Part shown: positions 9,001 to 17,066 of the stretch, one piece after another
Position numbering within the stretch: the first letter of the stretch is position 1
Layout: each line of letters begins with the position of its first letter
From: Pseudoglutamicibacter albus
Lineage (GTDB): Bacteria; Actinomycetota; Actinomycetes; Actinomycetales; Micrococcaceae
NCBI RefSeq assembly: GCF_031458175.1
Contig: NZ_JAVDXX010000001.1
Span: 1,054,001 to 1,118,000, forward strand
Length of the DNA stretch: 64,000 nucleotides
Reading direction: 5' to 3'
The notes under the pieces: generated by a model
What the model was told of the DNA's origin: nothing
Databases searched by the model: none
The model's input: the letters and a program-made list of their open reading frames with translations, nothing else
Position numbers and translations under genes: made by a program

Positions 9001-10374
9001 TCAGGTGGTTTCCCACGGGCAGGCCCACGGCCACATGGCCTCAAGCGTTTTCCGTAACGCCTTGCTGTTGCCAGCGCTCATGGTTTTAACCTGGTTGAAG
9101 CAGTTGACCAAACGTCCGTAGCCCTGCTCCGCCGAACCATTCTGTGCAGCAGTTCTTTCTCGCAGTAGCCCGCCTAAGCGGCGCACCGCATCGTTCTGCC
9201 CCACATCGATGTAGGAATACGACAACGCTGATGGAACCGCGCGCCCCGTAGCGACCGCATAGCTGAGCAACAGCGAGGAAGCGAAAGAGACATCCGCAGG
9301 GTTTCTAAACCGATGCGAACGCGTTTGTGAAATATGTTCCTCGATGGCCTCTTCTAGCTCATAGGCAACGCTTCTGAGCTGAGCGTGGGGTACGTGTTTA
9401 TAGCGGCGATCCATGATCGTACCTGTCAGTTGCATCAACAATTCGCGGTTCTTACGTGCTGAATCCATGACCGGTAGGTCACCGTGAATGCCCTGTCCGC
9501 TCAGTGAAACACGCATCTGGCCAGCAGGGGTGAAGAAGTCCTCCGGGGTGCTCGGCGCACCCAAGATCACATCGTCGTTGAAGTACAAGTAATGCTCCGA
9601 TAGTCCTGGGATGCGGTGCAGGGCTGACTCGATGACGTGCGAGTTGAACGTCGGTAGCACGTTGTGGGGCAGAATCTCACGGTGGTCTACGATGCTGACG
9701 CCGGTTCCGCCCGCTTGTCCGGCAGACTGATCGAGCCAGGCCGGGACCTGTTGATCGGTCACAATAAAGATGTGCCTGATCCACGGCGCATACGCCGCGA
9801 TGCCACGCAGGCATGCCCGCAGCTCGTTGTTATCACTGAAGCGGGCCTCGACGTTCGAACTTTCACGTGCCGATTGCCCCGGCTGAAATGCGCTCTTACG
9901 TTGCACCCATTCAGGATCAGAACCATCGACCCACGTGATGACCGCATCCACAGGCTCGTTGAAGAACATCGTGCCTGTGACGCCCTGACCAGGCTCGCCC
10001 GCGCATATCAACGGTTGCGCCGCCGGATGAATCGCGCGCCCGTTGCTGGCGATCACCCGCCAAGCGGCTTGAGCTTCCGGCGGGACAAACCGGCGCGGAG
10101 CCCGGAGAAGCTTGAGCCCTGCCGGCGGATTCGCAACTGAGAGTTCGTTGCCGCCAACGTCTGGCTCCTCTATCCACAGAACCGCCCTGCCTCGGAAAGT
10201 GGAGCGCTCAGTAACCGGTAAACGGGTAGCTACCTCATCGGAGATACCCCCGGCATAGGAGGCCCACACCCTACCGGGCGTGAGGCCCATCGATGCGTGG
10301 CACTGCTGCAACCGACGCAACGCATAGGCGAAACGGATGGAGAAAAAGGCGTCTTTGACCGGCAACCTACTCAC
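9001..10374 (-). CDS. Stealth-family sugar-phosphate transferase
   Basis: Stealth proteins transfer hexose-1-phosphate from a nucleotide sugar and make phosphodiester-linked sugar polymers in capsules and walls; they are related to human GlcNAc-1-phosphotransferase. Conserved region 1 (DAVITWVDGSDPEW, about residue 142), region 2 (FSDNNELRACLRGIAAYAPW followed by HIFIVTDQQVP, about 178) with FNDDV, and region 3 (TRSHRFRNPADVSFASSLL) are clear. Region 4 is weak: CFNQ replaces the usual C-L-N-D. I place the start at the GTG at 10374, just past the stop of the upstream gene at 10392. An in-frame ATG at 10467 would overlap that gene by 76 bases and add 31 Arg/His-rich residues. Ribosome-binding sites are poor for both. 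Confidence 0.87.
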   Translation of the reverse strand: MSRLPVKDAFFSIRFAYALRRLQQCHASMGLTPGRVWASYAGGISDEVATRLPVTERSTFRGRAVLWIEEPDVGGNELSVANPPAGLKLLRAPRRFVPPEAQAAWRVIASNGRAIHPAAQPLICAGEPGQGVTGTMFFNEPVDAVITWVDGSDPEWVQRKSAFQPGQSARESSNVEARFSDNNELRACLRGIAAYAPWIRHIFIVTDQQVPAWLDQSAGQAGGTGVSIVDHREILPHNVLPTFNSHVIESALHRIPGLSEHYLYFNDDVILGAPSTPEDFFTPAGQMRVSLSGQGIHGDLPVMDSARKNRELLMQLTGTIMDRRYKHVPHAQLRSVAYELEEAIEEHISQTRSHRFRNPADVSFASSLLLSYAVATGRAVPSALSYSYIDVGQNDAVRRLGGLLRERTAAQNGSAEQGYGRLVNCFNQVKTMSAGNSKALRKTLEAMWPWACPWETT

Positions 10375-10391
10375 GATCTCTAACGTCTGCC

Positions 10392-11702
10392 TTAAGTGGA
10401 GAGTACTGAAGCGAGCCCGAGCGTATCCACGAGCGCTCGGTCCCGAGTGATGAGGATATCCCAGCAAGCATCAACGAAACGCCTCCGCTGAGCCCCGGGA
10501 GTGACATCACCAAAATAATAGGCCGCGCATCGGCGCCGTTGAGCGACAGACTCCTCGCGCTCGGCAACTTTCAGAAGCTCACAGATCCCGCCATCGCGCG
10601 CACCCGCTTGCCCAGAAGCTTTGGCTTGACGCGGATCCAAGACAACTAACGACTCCAGGATGCCGCCGCTGACTCGTTCAGCCTGCTCGTGTTCAGGCGC
10701 GATCACCACGGTCGGCTTGTCAGCCGCCAGCGCATCAAAGGCCATCGCGGAAACATCGAGCACCGCATAGTCAGCTACATCCCATTGCCAGCCAAGGCCC
10801 GGCTGGTCATCGACCACATGCTCAGCACCAGCCCGATGCAAGGTCTGCCGGATCGCGCGATCCGCCGCAGCATGCAGCGATGAGTTCTTCCCCGTCTGCG
10901 GGTGCGGCCGGTAAATGAGTCGATACCCGGCATCCACAAGATCCTCGACCACGGCGGAACCGCATGAAACCAGGGAGGAATACGACATCTCAGCCCGGTC
11001 GCCCTCCCATGTGGGGGCATAGAAAACCGTCTTCTTCGCAGTTTCCGGCACACTCGCTGGAGGCGGGTCCGGGAAGTCCATCTGCGGACGCCCCACCTCA
11101 TATAGGGCAACGCGATCCAGCCCCACAAGCCGGGCGGCAAGGCGGTCACGTGCTCCTTGACCCGCGATGAGGGCAGCATCGTAGGCCCTCAACTGGTTCG
11201 AGACCATCGACGCTTTATCTGATTCGCCATGCCCTACATGCACGTGCGCGGGGATTTGAGCGGCCATCGCCTGAAAATTCAACGTGTTGTTGTTGGCATA
11301 CAGCGCAACACGCACACTCGGCTTGTTGAGGGCCTCGATGACCTCGGCCATCCCCCACGCCAAAACAACGGGCACTTTCGCGATATCGGCGCACTGTTGC
11401 ATCACGCGTGGATCACGAACGATGATCGCAGCACCAGGCACGCCCTGCTCACGCAGATGCTCATCAAGAGCATTGAGGGGCCGCACCCACTGCCGCATCT
11501 GATACGTAGTGAGCGGGCCACCCGCATGAACCAACGCCACTGAATATTCGGCGTCAGTTGAGGAAGCGAATCGCCGCGCCGCTGCCCGCTTAGCAAGCTG
11601 GTCGTTGAGGGCTTTCAGCCCAGCACTGCCCAGCGAAAAGCTCCTACCTGCAATACGCCGCACTTTCAGCACCGCATCGAGCGGCGAAACGCCTCGTGGC
11701 AT
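10392..11702 (-). CDS. CDP-glycerol glycerophosphotransferase-like wall polymer enzyme
   Basis: This 436-aa protein is a single-domain relative of TagB/TagF. It has the two-lobed layout with HVHVGHGESDK near residue 160 (the usual HG..K site), a conserved TVFYAPTWEGD segment, YRPHPQTGK, and a DYAVLDVSAMAFDALAADKP segment where TagF proteins carry TDYSS. That last site is altered (LDVSAMAFD), so substrate or acceptor may differ from true TagF. It may prime the polymer, adding the first glycerol phosphate to the linkage unit (inference). The start ATG overlaps the tagD stop (TAATG), so the two are probably translated together. Confidence 0.8.
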   Translation of the reverse strand: MPRGVSPLDAVLKVRRIAGRSFSLGSAGLKALNDQLAKRAAARRFASSTDAEYSVALVHAGGPLTTYQMRQWVRPLNALDEHLREQGVPGAAIIVRDPRVMQQCADIAKVPVVLAWGMAEVIEALNKPSVRVALYANNNTLNFQAMAAQIPAHVHVGHGESDKASMVSNQLRAYDAALIAGQGARDRLAARLVGLDRVALYEVGRPQMDFPDPPPASVPETAKKTVFYAPTWEGDRAEMSYSSLVSCGSAVVEDLVDAGYRLIYRPHPQTGKNSSLHAAADRAIRQTLHRAGAEHVVDDQPGLGWQWDVADYAVLDVSAMAFDALAADKPTVVIAPEHEQAERVSGGILESLVVLDPRQAKASGQAGARDGGICELLKVAEREESVAQRRRCAAYYFGDVTPGAQRRRFVDACWDILITRDRALVDTLGLASVLST

Positions 11703-12163
11703 TAGCCAAGCTCCTCAACAATGCGCGAGAGCGTGTCGAGGGATTCCTTGAGTTCGTTGACCTTGCGGGCATCGAAACTCGAAAGGATGCGCTTGAGTTC
11801 GGTCGTTGAGATGCCGTCCGTACGAGGAAGATAGATCACCTCAACGATGTCCTCGAGGTCATCGAACTTACCTTTCCAGTCCTCACCGATCGCGAACGCG
11901 TCAACGTTGTGCTTCTCGATGTCGCTACGCTTCTGGTCCCAGTTCTCTTCCGGGATCGCTTCATCCACGTAACGGATCGAACGGACGATCTCGATCCGCT
12001 GTTCGAAAGGAACAATCGGCTTCTTACCCTTGATCTGATTGAACTCATCCGTTGAAACACCCACGATGAGGCGGTCGCACTGCTCTTTCAGGCGGCGCAG
12101 AATGTTCAGATGCCCGATGTGGAAAAGATCAAACGTCCCATACGTGATGATGGTGCGTGCCAC
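11702..12163 (-). CDS. tagD: Glycerol-3-phosphate cytidylyltransferase (TagD)
   Basis: TagD makes CDP-glycerol from CTP and sn-glycerol-3-phosphate, the donor used by the neighbouring glycerophosphotransferases. The 153-aa protein has the nucleotidyltransferase HxGH signature (TFDLFHIGH, His15 and His18) and the C-terminal RTDGISTTELK motif that binds CTP. I choose the GTG at 12163 (MARTIITYG) because a perfect AGGAGG lies four bases before it. An ATG at 12184 would put that AGGAGG inside the gene. The glycerol-3-phosphate would come from GpsA, also encoded in this window. Confidence 0.94.
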   Translation of the reverse strand: MARTIITYGTFDLFHIGHLNILRRLKEQCDRLIVGVSTDEFNQIKGKKPIVPFEQRIEIVRSIRYVDEAIPEENWDQKRSDIEKHNVDAFAIGEDWKGKFDDLEDIVEVIYLPRTDGISTTELKRILSSFDARKVNELKESLDTLSRIVEELG

Positions 12164-12267
12164 AGGTCCTCCTGGTGAAGACATAGAAGAATATGAGAAA
12201 CGTCCAAACAGAAGATGGACGCAGGGTTAACTCGCCCCATCATCTCACACCGAACCTACTGGCTGGC

Positions 12268-13221
12268 TCATATCAGCGGCGGGCGCCCGTAGCGAGCCAT
12301 CCGCAGATGCGTTGACCACTTCAAAGGAGGCCGCGGATGGTGATACCACGGCGAGCCTTCCCAACCGGACTGGAAACCTTCCCAGTATTGCCGTAAACCT
12401 CGAGGGTCCTTCCGCATTCTCACGGTTTGCCCCAACGCCCACACCATCGGGTAGATCCACTTGAACGGCGGACGCAAGTTTCTGCGGGCCAGCCACACAC
12501 GGTTACGTGCATTCAGGCGATAGAACTCTTTATGCCGGCGGGCATCAACCACGGGGTGGCCGACACGCATGTCACCTGCATACCAGACTCGGTGGCCTGT
12601 GTCCCATATACGCCACGCAAGTTCGATGCCTTCGTGCGCGTACCAGAAACCACCAGCCCACCCGCCGGTTTCGTCGAAGAGGTGCCGAGGCATCACCAAG
12701 CAGGTCTCCCCTACGTGGAACACGTTGCTGGAAACATCTGGAGTGCGTTTCCAGATACGCGGCGTCCAGCGGCGGGGCGACTCACCTGGTTTAGCAGGGT
12801 CCACGATCTGCGGTTGTAGCAGGCCCATGGACGGGTGTTGGCGGAAACGCTCAACCGCCTCCGCTATGAAGTCGTTATCCAAAAGCCAGGAGTCATCATC
12901 CAAGAACATGAGGTACTCCCCATGCACGTACTCAACCCCAGCATTCCGGCCAGCCGGGATACCAAGGTTCTCTTCGAGCTTGACGCCCTTGACCCCATCA
13001 GGCAGCCCCACTGGCTGCCAGCCGTTGCCGACCACCGCGATGTTGACGTTGACGTCCTTCTGACGCCGCAACGAACGCAACGCACGAGCCAGCTCGGCAG
13101 GCCGCTGCCCCATCGTGAGCACTACAACACCGACTGTGGGTGTGCCTTCAACCATGAGGTGCGGTTGACGGCGGCCAGCTGAGCGTAGCTTCCCGATCCG
13201 ACGCTTGAAGGATGAGAACAT
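12268..13221 (-). CDS. Family 2 glycosyltransferase
   Basis: This 317-aa GT-A fold enzyme resembles rhamnosyl- and galactofuranosyl-type family 2 transferases. After a basic N terminus it has VGVVVLTMGQRPAEL (nucleotide-sugar site, about residue 30), NLGIPAGRNAGVEY, and the metal-binding LDDDSWL near residue 110. The acceptor side includes WAGGFWYAHEGIELAWRIWD, with the ED/HE catalytic-base region. No membrane span is evident. It overlaps the CDP-alcohol phosphotransferase upstream by one base and lies 104 bp before tagD. It probably adds a sugar to the linkage unit or decorates the polymer; donor sugar unknown. Confidence 0.86.
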   Translation of the reverse strand: MFSSFKRRIGKLRSAGRRQPHLMVEGTPTVGVVVLTMGQRPAELARALRSLRRQKDVNVNIAVVGNGWQPVGLPDGVKGVKLEENLGIPAGRNAGVEYVHGEYLMFLDDDSWLLDNDFIAEAVERFRQHPSMGLLQPQIVDPAKPGESPRRWTPRIWKRTPDVSSNVFHVGETCLVMPRHLFDETGGWAGGFWYAHEGIELAWRIWDTGHRVWYAGDMRVGHPVVDARRHKEFYRLNARNRVWLARRNLRPPFKWIYPMVWALGQTVRMRKDPRGLRQYWEGFQSGWEGSPWYHHPRPPLKWSTHLRMARYGRPPLI

Positions 13222-14204
13222 CAGTTCTCACCGCTTGTACGCACAGACGCGTCCGTAGCACCCGTGAGTTCTACAGGTTGCGCTTGAACGTCCTCGGGGC
13301 GCTTATACTCCCAGCCGGTCGATAGCGGCGCTAGGCGCGCAGAGAACACCTGGGCACAGAAATGTCCCACATTCACACCCACTGTGGCAACGAGCAAGAC
13401 CCATATGACCCACGATTCGGCAACAACCGGCTGGCCAATCACCGCAGAGACAATCGAGGCCGCAAAGAAGATGAGGCTCAACTCAACCGCGTGAAGCATG
13501 CGGTGAAACGGAACAAACCGCGCCATGCTGCGCAAGCGTCCAATCAGCGAAGCTGGCGGCATCGCTCGGGCCTCTGAGGTGTCCGGGAGCTTCTCAACAC
13601 CGGCGAAAGCGCGCGAGGCATGCATCATGATCGATTGCGAGCGATTCATCAACAGCAAGACACCCAACGTTGCCCCGGCCCAGGCCGCAGCCCATCCGTC
13701 CGCGGTGAACGCACCCGGGGAGACCCCCATCGCAACCCGCACGCCCACACCCACAGCAACGGCCGCTTCAGTTGAGTGGTGCGCGACCATATCGATGAAG
13801 ATGCCTTTAGGTCCACGGACGCCGCGCCAGCGCGCCACTTCCCCGTCACAGCAGTCGAGGTAGAGCTGAACCTGCGAGAGCACCACTGCGATCAACGGGC
13901 CCCAGATACCCGGGATCAGCATTGCCGCCCCCATGAACCAGCCCGTGATCATCATGAGCGTGGTGACCTGGTTCGCGGTGATCCTGGTCTTGACGAGCAC
14001 ACGCGTGAAATAGATCGAGATGTGGCGGAGATACAGCTCAGCGGTCCAGTGTTCTGCGTTCTTGCGCGCCCGCACATGCGGAGGCTGGCACACGGCACGC
14101 AGTTGGGCGAGCGTGGGGTTCGCCGGCCGGATCAACCCGTCCGGACCAACCGGGACGGTGCCGTCAGCAGAAACCTGCAGATTCGATGGAAAATTGTGGG
14201 TCAT
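13221..14204 (-). CDS. CDP-alcohol phosphotransferase family membrane protein
   Basis: Members of this family transfer a phospho-alcohol from a CDP-alcohol to an acceptor alcohol in the membrane. The 327-aa protein has at least five hydrophobic segments and the family motif with Asp117, Asp120, Gly121, Ala124, Arg125, Gly134 and Asp138. The fourth acidic position, normally the catalytic Asp, is His142 (FIDMVAHH). I recall this His form from glycan-locus relatives, but could not check it here. Residues 1-75 form a soluble N-terminal part. It overlaps the next upstream glycosyltransferase by four bases (ATGA). Its position suggests a role in the wall polymer rather than in phospholipid synthesis; the substrate is unknown. 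Confidence 0.84.
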   Translation of the reverse strand: MTHNFPSNLQVSADGTVPVGPDGLIRPANPTLAQLRAVCQPPHVRARKNAEHWTAELYLRHISIYFTRVLVKTRITANQVTTLMMITGWFMGAAMLIPGIWGPLIAVVLSQVQLYLDCCDGEVARWRGVRGPKGIFIDMVAHHSTEAAVAVGVGVRVAMGVSPGAFTADGWAAAWAGATLGVLLLMNRSQSIMMHASRAFAGVEKLPDTSEARAMPPASLIGRLRSMARFVPFHRMLHAVELSLIFFAASIVSAVIGQPVVAESWVIWVLLVATVGVNVGHFCAQVFSARLAPLSTGWEYKRPEDVQAQPVELTGATDASVRTSGEN

Positions 14205-15259
14205 TTGACTCTCGAAGTGTCCTTGACGTCGCCGGCGCCCATGATGCGGCCACGGATGAAGCCGGCCGCCCAGGTTCCGTGCATTGTCGGCAATACCCGC
14301 GCGAGCAATCTTTTCTCCTTCAACGGCAGCTCACGGCCGGCATGCCAAGCGGCCCCTAGGATGCCGAGGCCGTAGCCGATCGGGGCTATCGCGGCCGCGG
14401 TACTCGCTTTGCGCAGGGCCGAGCCCTTCGAGGTGAATGGACGGATCATAAGTCCGATGATGCCCGCGCCGAAGCCGATCAGTGCAGCGGGAGGCGCATA
14501 GTGTTTCAGGCGCGCGCCTCCTGGGCCTCGTCGCCCTAGTTCCCCACGCCACACGCCTGATGCGAAGGTCTGGCGGGCAAGAGCCCCGAAGTTATCGCGG
14601 GGGTAATAGCGGACTCGCAGCCGAGGGTCGAACCACACCGTATGGCCGGCCTCGCGGATGCGTTTGCACAGCTCCCAGTCCTGGGCGCGGATCATGGTCT
14701 CGTCATAGAGGCCCACGATCTCGAAGATCTCGCGGCGGAAAACACCAAGATAAGCGGAATCAGCGGGGCCGGCCTGCGCGCCGGTGTGGTACGGGGCGTT
14801 CCCCAAACCGAACGGCGACCTATAGGCCGCAGCGACTGCACGCTGGATCGGGTTGGTGCCTTGGGCGTCCATGATCCCGCCAACATCGGCGGCCCCGGTC
14901 TCTCTCAACGCCTCAACCGCGATCCGCGTATAGCCCGGGCTCAAAACAGAATGGCCATCCACGCGGATGATGACATCCGCGTCGACCGCTTCAATCGCCC
15001 GGTTCAAACCTGACGGCGTGTTACCGGCCGGATTCTCCACAAACAGCACACGCGAATCTTCTGCCGCGATCCGCTGCACGATCCGTTCAGTACCGTCATT
15101 GCTGGGGCCCACCGCTACAGCGACCTTCTGGGATCCTTCATATTCCTGATCCAAAACTGAGGCGATAGCCTCCGCAATATAGGCGGCCCCGTTCAGCACA
15201 GGGATCACATACGCAACCGTTGGATTCGCCTTCAGCTGCGGCAACGCATTCTTCGTCAT
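14201..15259 (-). CDS. Membrane-anchored family 2 glycosyltransferase (ExoA-like)
   Basis: This 352-aa family 2 glycosyltransferase has a GT-A domain (about 10-245) with VAYVIPVLNGAAYIAEAI, the metal site VDGHS near residue 98, and the acceptor motif QDWELCKRIREAGHTVWFDP. Two hydrophobic segments follow (about 265-285 and 300-320), as in ExoA-type enzymes that extend lipid-linked saccharides. The C terminus is basic. The start overlaps the stop of the exporter ATPase (TAATG), and its end overlaps the next gene by four bases, so it sits inside one transcription unit. The donor sugar cannot be inferred. Confidence 0.86.
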   Translation of the reverse strand: MTKNALPQLKANPTVAYVIPVLNGAAYIAEAIASVLDQEYEGSQKVAVAVGPSNDGTERIVQRIAAEDSRVLFVENPAGNTPSGLNRAIEAVDADVIIRVDGHSVLSPGYTRIAVEALRETGAADVGGIMDAQGTNPIQRAVAAAYRSPFGLGNAPYHTGAQAGPADSAYLGVFRREIFEIVGLYDETMIRAQDWELCKRIREAGHTVWFDPRLRVRYYPRDNFGALARQTFASGVWRGELGRRGPGGARLKHYAPPAALIGFGAGIIGLMIRPFTSKGSALRKASTAAAIAPIGYGLGILGAAWHAGRELPLKEKRLLARVLPTMHGTWAAGFIRGRIMGAGDVKDTSRVK

Positions 15260-16095
15260 TAGCCTCGTGACCTCTGATACGCCTTGACGACCTCTGGGGT
15301 GTCCCCGTCCATCATCAAGACACCCTTTTCAATCCAAATAGTTCGGCTACAGGTATCCTGAATCGATTTCATCGAGTGGGACACCAAGAAGACGGTGCCG
15401 GCGCCGTCACGGATCTCACGGATCCGCTTCTCCGAACGCTTACGGAAAGCCGCGTCTCCCACGGACAAGGCTTCATCGACAATCAGGATGTCGTGGAACT
15501 TCGAAGCCGCGATCGAGAACTTCAAACGCGCCTGCATACCTGACGAATACGTGCGCATCGGAAGGTCGATGAAATCTTCAAGGCCCGCGAATTCAACAAT
15601 CTTGGGGCGCAGCTCTTCGATTTCATGCATCGAAAAACCCAACGCCAAACAACCCAATGTGATGTTCTCATCGCCTGAGACGCTCGGGATCAAAGCCGCA
15701 CCAACGCCAAGGAGGTTCGGGCGGCTTGAGGCGTAGGTTGCGCCCTCAGCTGGTGGGGTGAGGCCCGTGATGGCTCTCAGTAGCGTCGATTTTCCGGAAC
15801 CGTTCGAACCGATAATGCCGATGGATTCGTTCTTGTACGCAACGAAACTGACACCTTTGAGCGCGTGCACTTCACGAACGCCGCGCATCCGCTTCTTGAA
15901 GATGCCTCCGCGACTGTTCGCCCCGGCCGAGCGGCCTGAAGAGAACGCCTTGTATTTCACGTGGAGGTCATCCACGATCACAACCGGTTGACGTTCAGGG
16001 TCGATGCGCAGCTGCTCGTCACGGCTCGGCGGAACGGGCTCGGCCACGCCTTCTTGCTCTTTCTTAGGTTGTTCCTTTTTAGGAGACTCGGCCAT
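15259..16095 (-). CDS. tagH: Wall polymer exporter ATPase (TagH/Wzt type)
   Basis: This is the ATPase of an ABC-2 exporter that flips an undecaprenyl-linked polymer across the membrane. It has Walker A GSNGSGKST, the signature YSSGMQARLKF, Walker B ILIVDEALSVGD, and the H-loop LVSHSM; the VGDAAFRKR segment is typical of TagH/Wzt polysaccharide exporters. There is no C-terminal glycan-binding extension, so substrate recognition must lie elsewhere. I start at the ATG at 16095 (MAESPKKEQ), preceded by GGAGGA five bases upstream. The longer frame, from 16131, overlaps the permease gene by 53 bases instead of 17. The N-terminal 35 residues are Lys/Glu/Pro-rich. Confidence 0.91.
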   Translation of the reverse strand: MAESPKKEQPKKEQEGVAEPVPPSRDEQLRIDPERQPVVIVDDLHVKYKAFSSGRSAGANSRGGIFKKRMRGVREVHALKGVSFVAYKNESIGIIGSNGSGKSTLLRAITGLTPPAEGATYASSRPNLLGVGAALIPSVSGDENITLGCLALGFSMHEIEELRPKIVEFAGLEDFIDLPMRTYSSGMQARLKFSIAASKFHDILIVDEALSVGDAAFRKRSEKRIREIRDGAGTVFLVSHSMKSIQDTCSRTIWIEKGVLMMDGDTPEVVKAYQRSRG

Positions 16096-16930
16096 AGAGT
16101 TCCTCCGCTCGCCAGAAGAATACGGTGCCAATCACGAACAGGCCCACAGCCCAACCCGCTACGACTGCCCACGCCATCGGATCAAACGTGTGGCTACCAC
16201 CCAAAACAAGTCCGCGTGCGATGGTGAGGACCTGATAGATCGGGTGGAAGTCATACACGGTGATCACGGCTGGCCACTGAGCCAGGATGTTCTCGACCGA
16301 GAACAAGACACCGGATGTGAAGAAGAAGAAACGGTTCACGACCGGCAGCAGCTGCGTCAGGTCGTGTGTGTGCACAGTCAAACGTGCAAACAGGAATGCA
16401 ACCCCTGTGTTGAAGATCGCATAGAGCGCGAATAGCGGGATGATCAAAAGCCACTGCCACCGTGGCCAGTAGCCCAGTGCCATGACGTATATGAACATGA
16501 CGCCCAGCATCGGAATCTGAGTGAGGATCTGCTGGATCACGATCGAGAACGGAAGGGTCGCGCGCGGGAAGGCTAGCGACTGCACGAGCGCACGGTTACC
16601 CGTGATAGAGCGGGCGCCGTCGCTCATCGATTTGGAGAAAAACTCGATGAGGAACACGCCGATCACCACGAACGCCGCGAATCCAGGCGGGCGCCGGTCT
16701 CCTTGCAGGACACCGAAAATGAACCCGTACATCAACGCGTTGAAGGTAGGCTTCAGAATCTCCCAGAACACACCCAAACGGTTCTGAGAATTGCGTGCAC
16801 GGATCTTGGACTGTGCAAAGACAATGGCGAATCGCCTGCGCCGCCAGGTCTCTCGATAATAGGCGAAGAGGCCAGGGCGCGCGCCCACACGGCTCAGGCC
16901 GTGGGACTGTGCCAACGCTGGGATGTCCAT
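16079..16930 (-). CDS. tagG: Wall polymer exporter permease (TagG/Wzm type)
   Basis: This 283-aa ABC-2 type permease partners the ATPase downstream. An amphipathic N-terminal stretch (YYRETWRRRRFAIVFAQSKIRARNSQNRLGVFWEILKPTFNALMY, shown here only as the region around residues 26-70) is the coupling and gate helix typical of TagG/Wzm. Six hydrophobic segments follow. It probably exports the polymer built by the enzymes encoded downstream. It is the first gene of the unit below the LCP gene, with a 136-bp gap that could hold a promoter. Confidence 0.91.
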   Translation of the reverse strand: MDIPALAQSHGLSRVGARPGLFAYYRETWRRRRFAIVFAQSKIRARNSQNRLGVFWEILKPTFNALMYGFIFGVLQGDRRPPGFAAFVVIGVFLIEFFSKSMSDGARSITGNRALVQSLAFPRATLPFSIVIQQILTQIPMLGVMFIYVMALGYWPRWQWLLIIPLFALYAIFNTGVAFLFARLTVHTHDLTQLLPVVNRFFFFTSGVLFSVENILAQWPAVITVYDFHPIYQVLTIARGLVLGGSHTFDPMAWAVVAGWAVGLFVIGTVFFWRAEELYGRVS

Positions 16931-17066
16931 AGACGAGCTACTGCTTCCTCTAATGATGCTGGCCGTACATGCAAAACGGCCAGCTTGGTGTGAAAGATTC
17001 TATCTGTTCGTGTGTTGCTCACCTTAGCGCGCATCGACGGCTCAGATGCAATCGGTGTGCTGCCGC

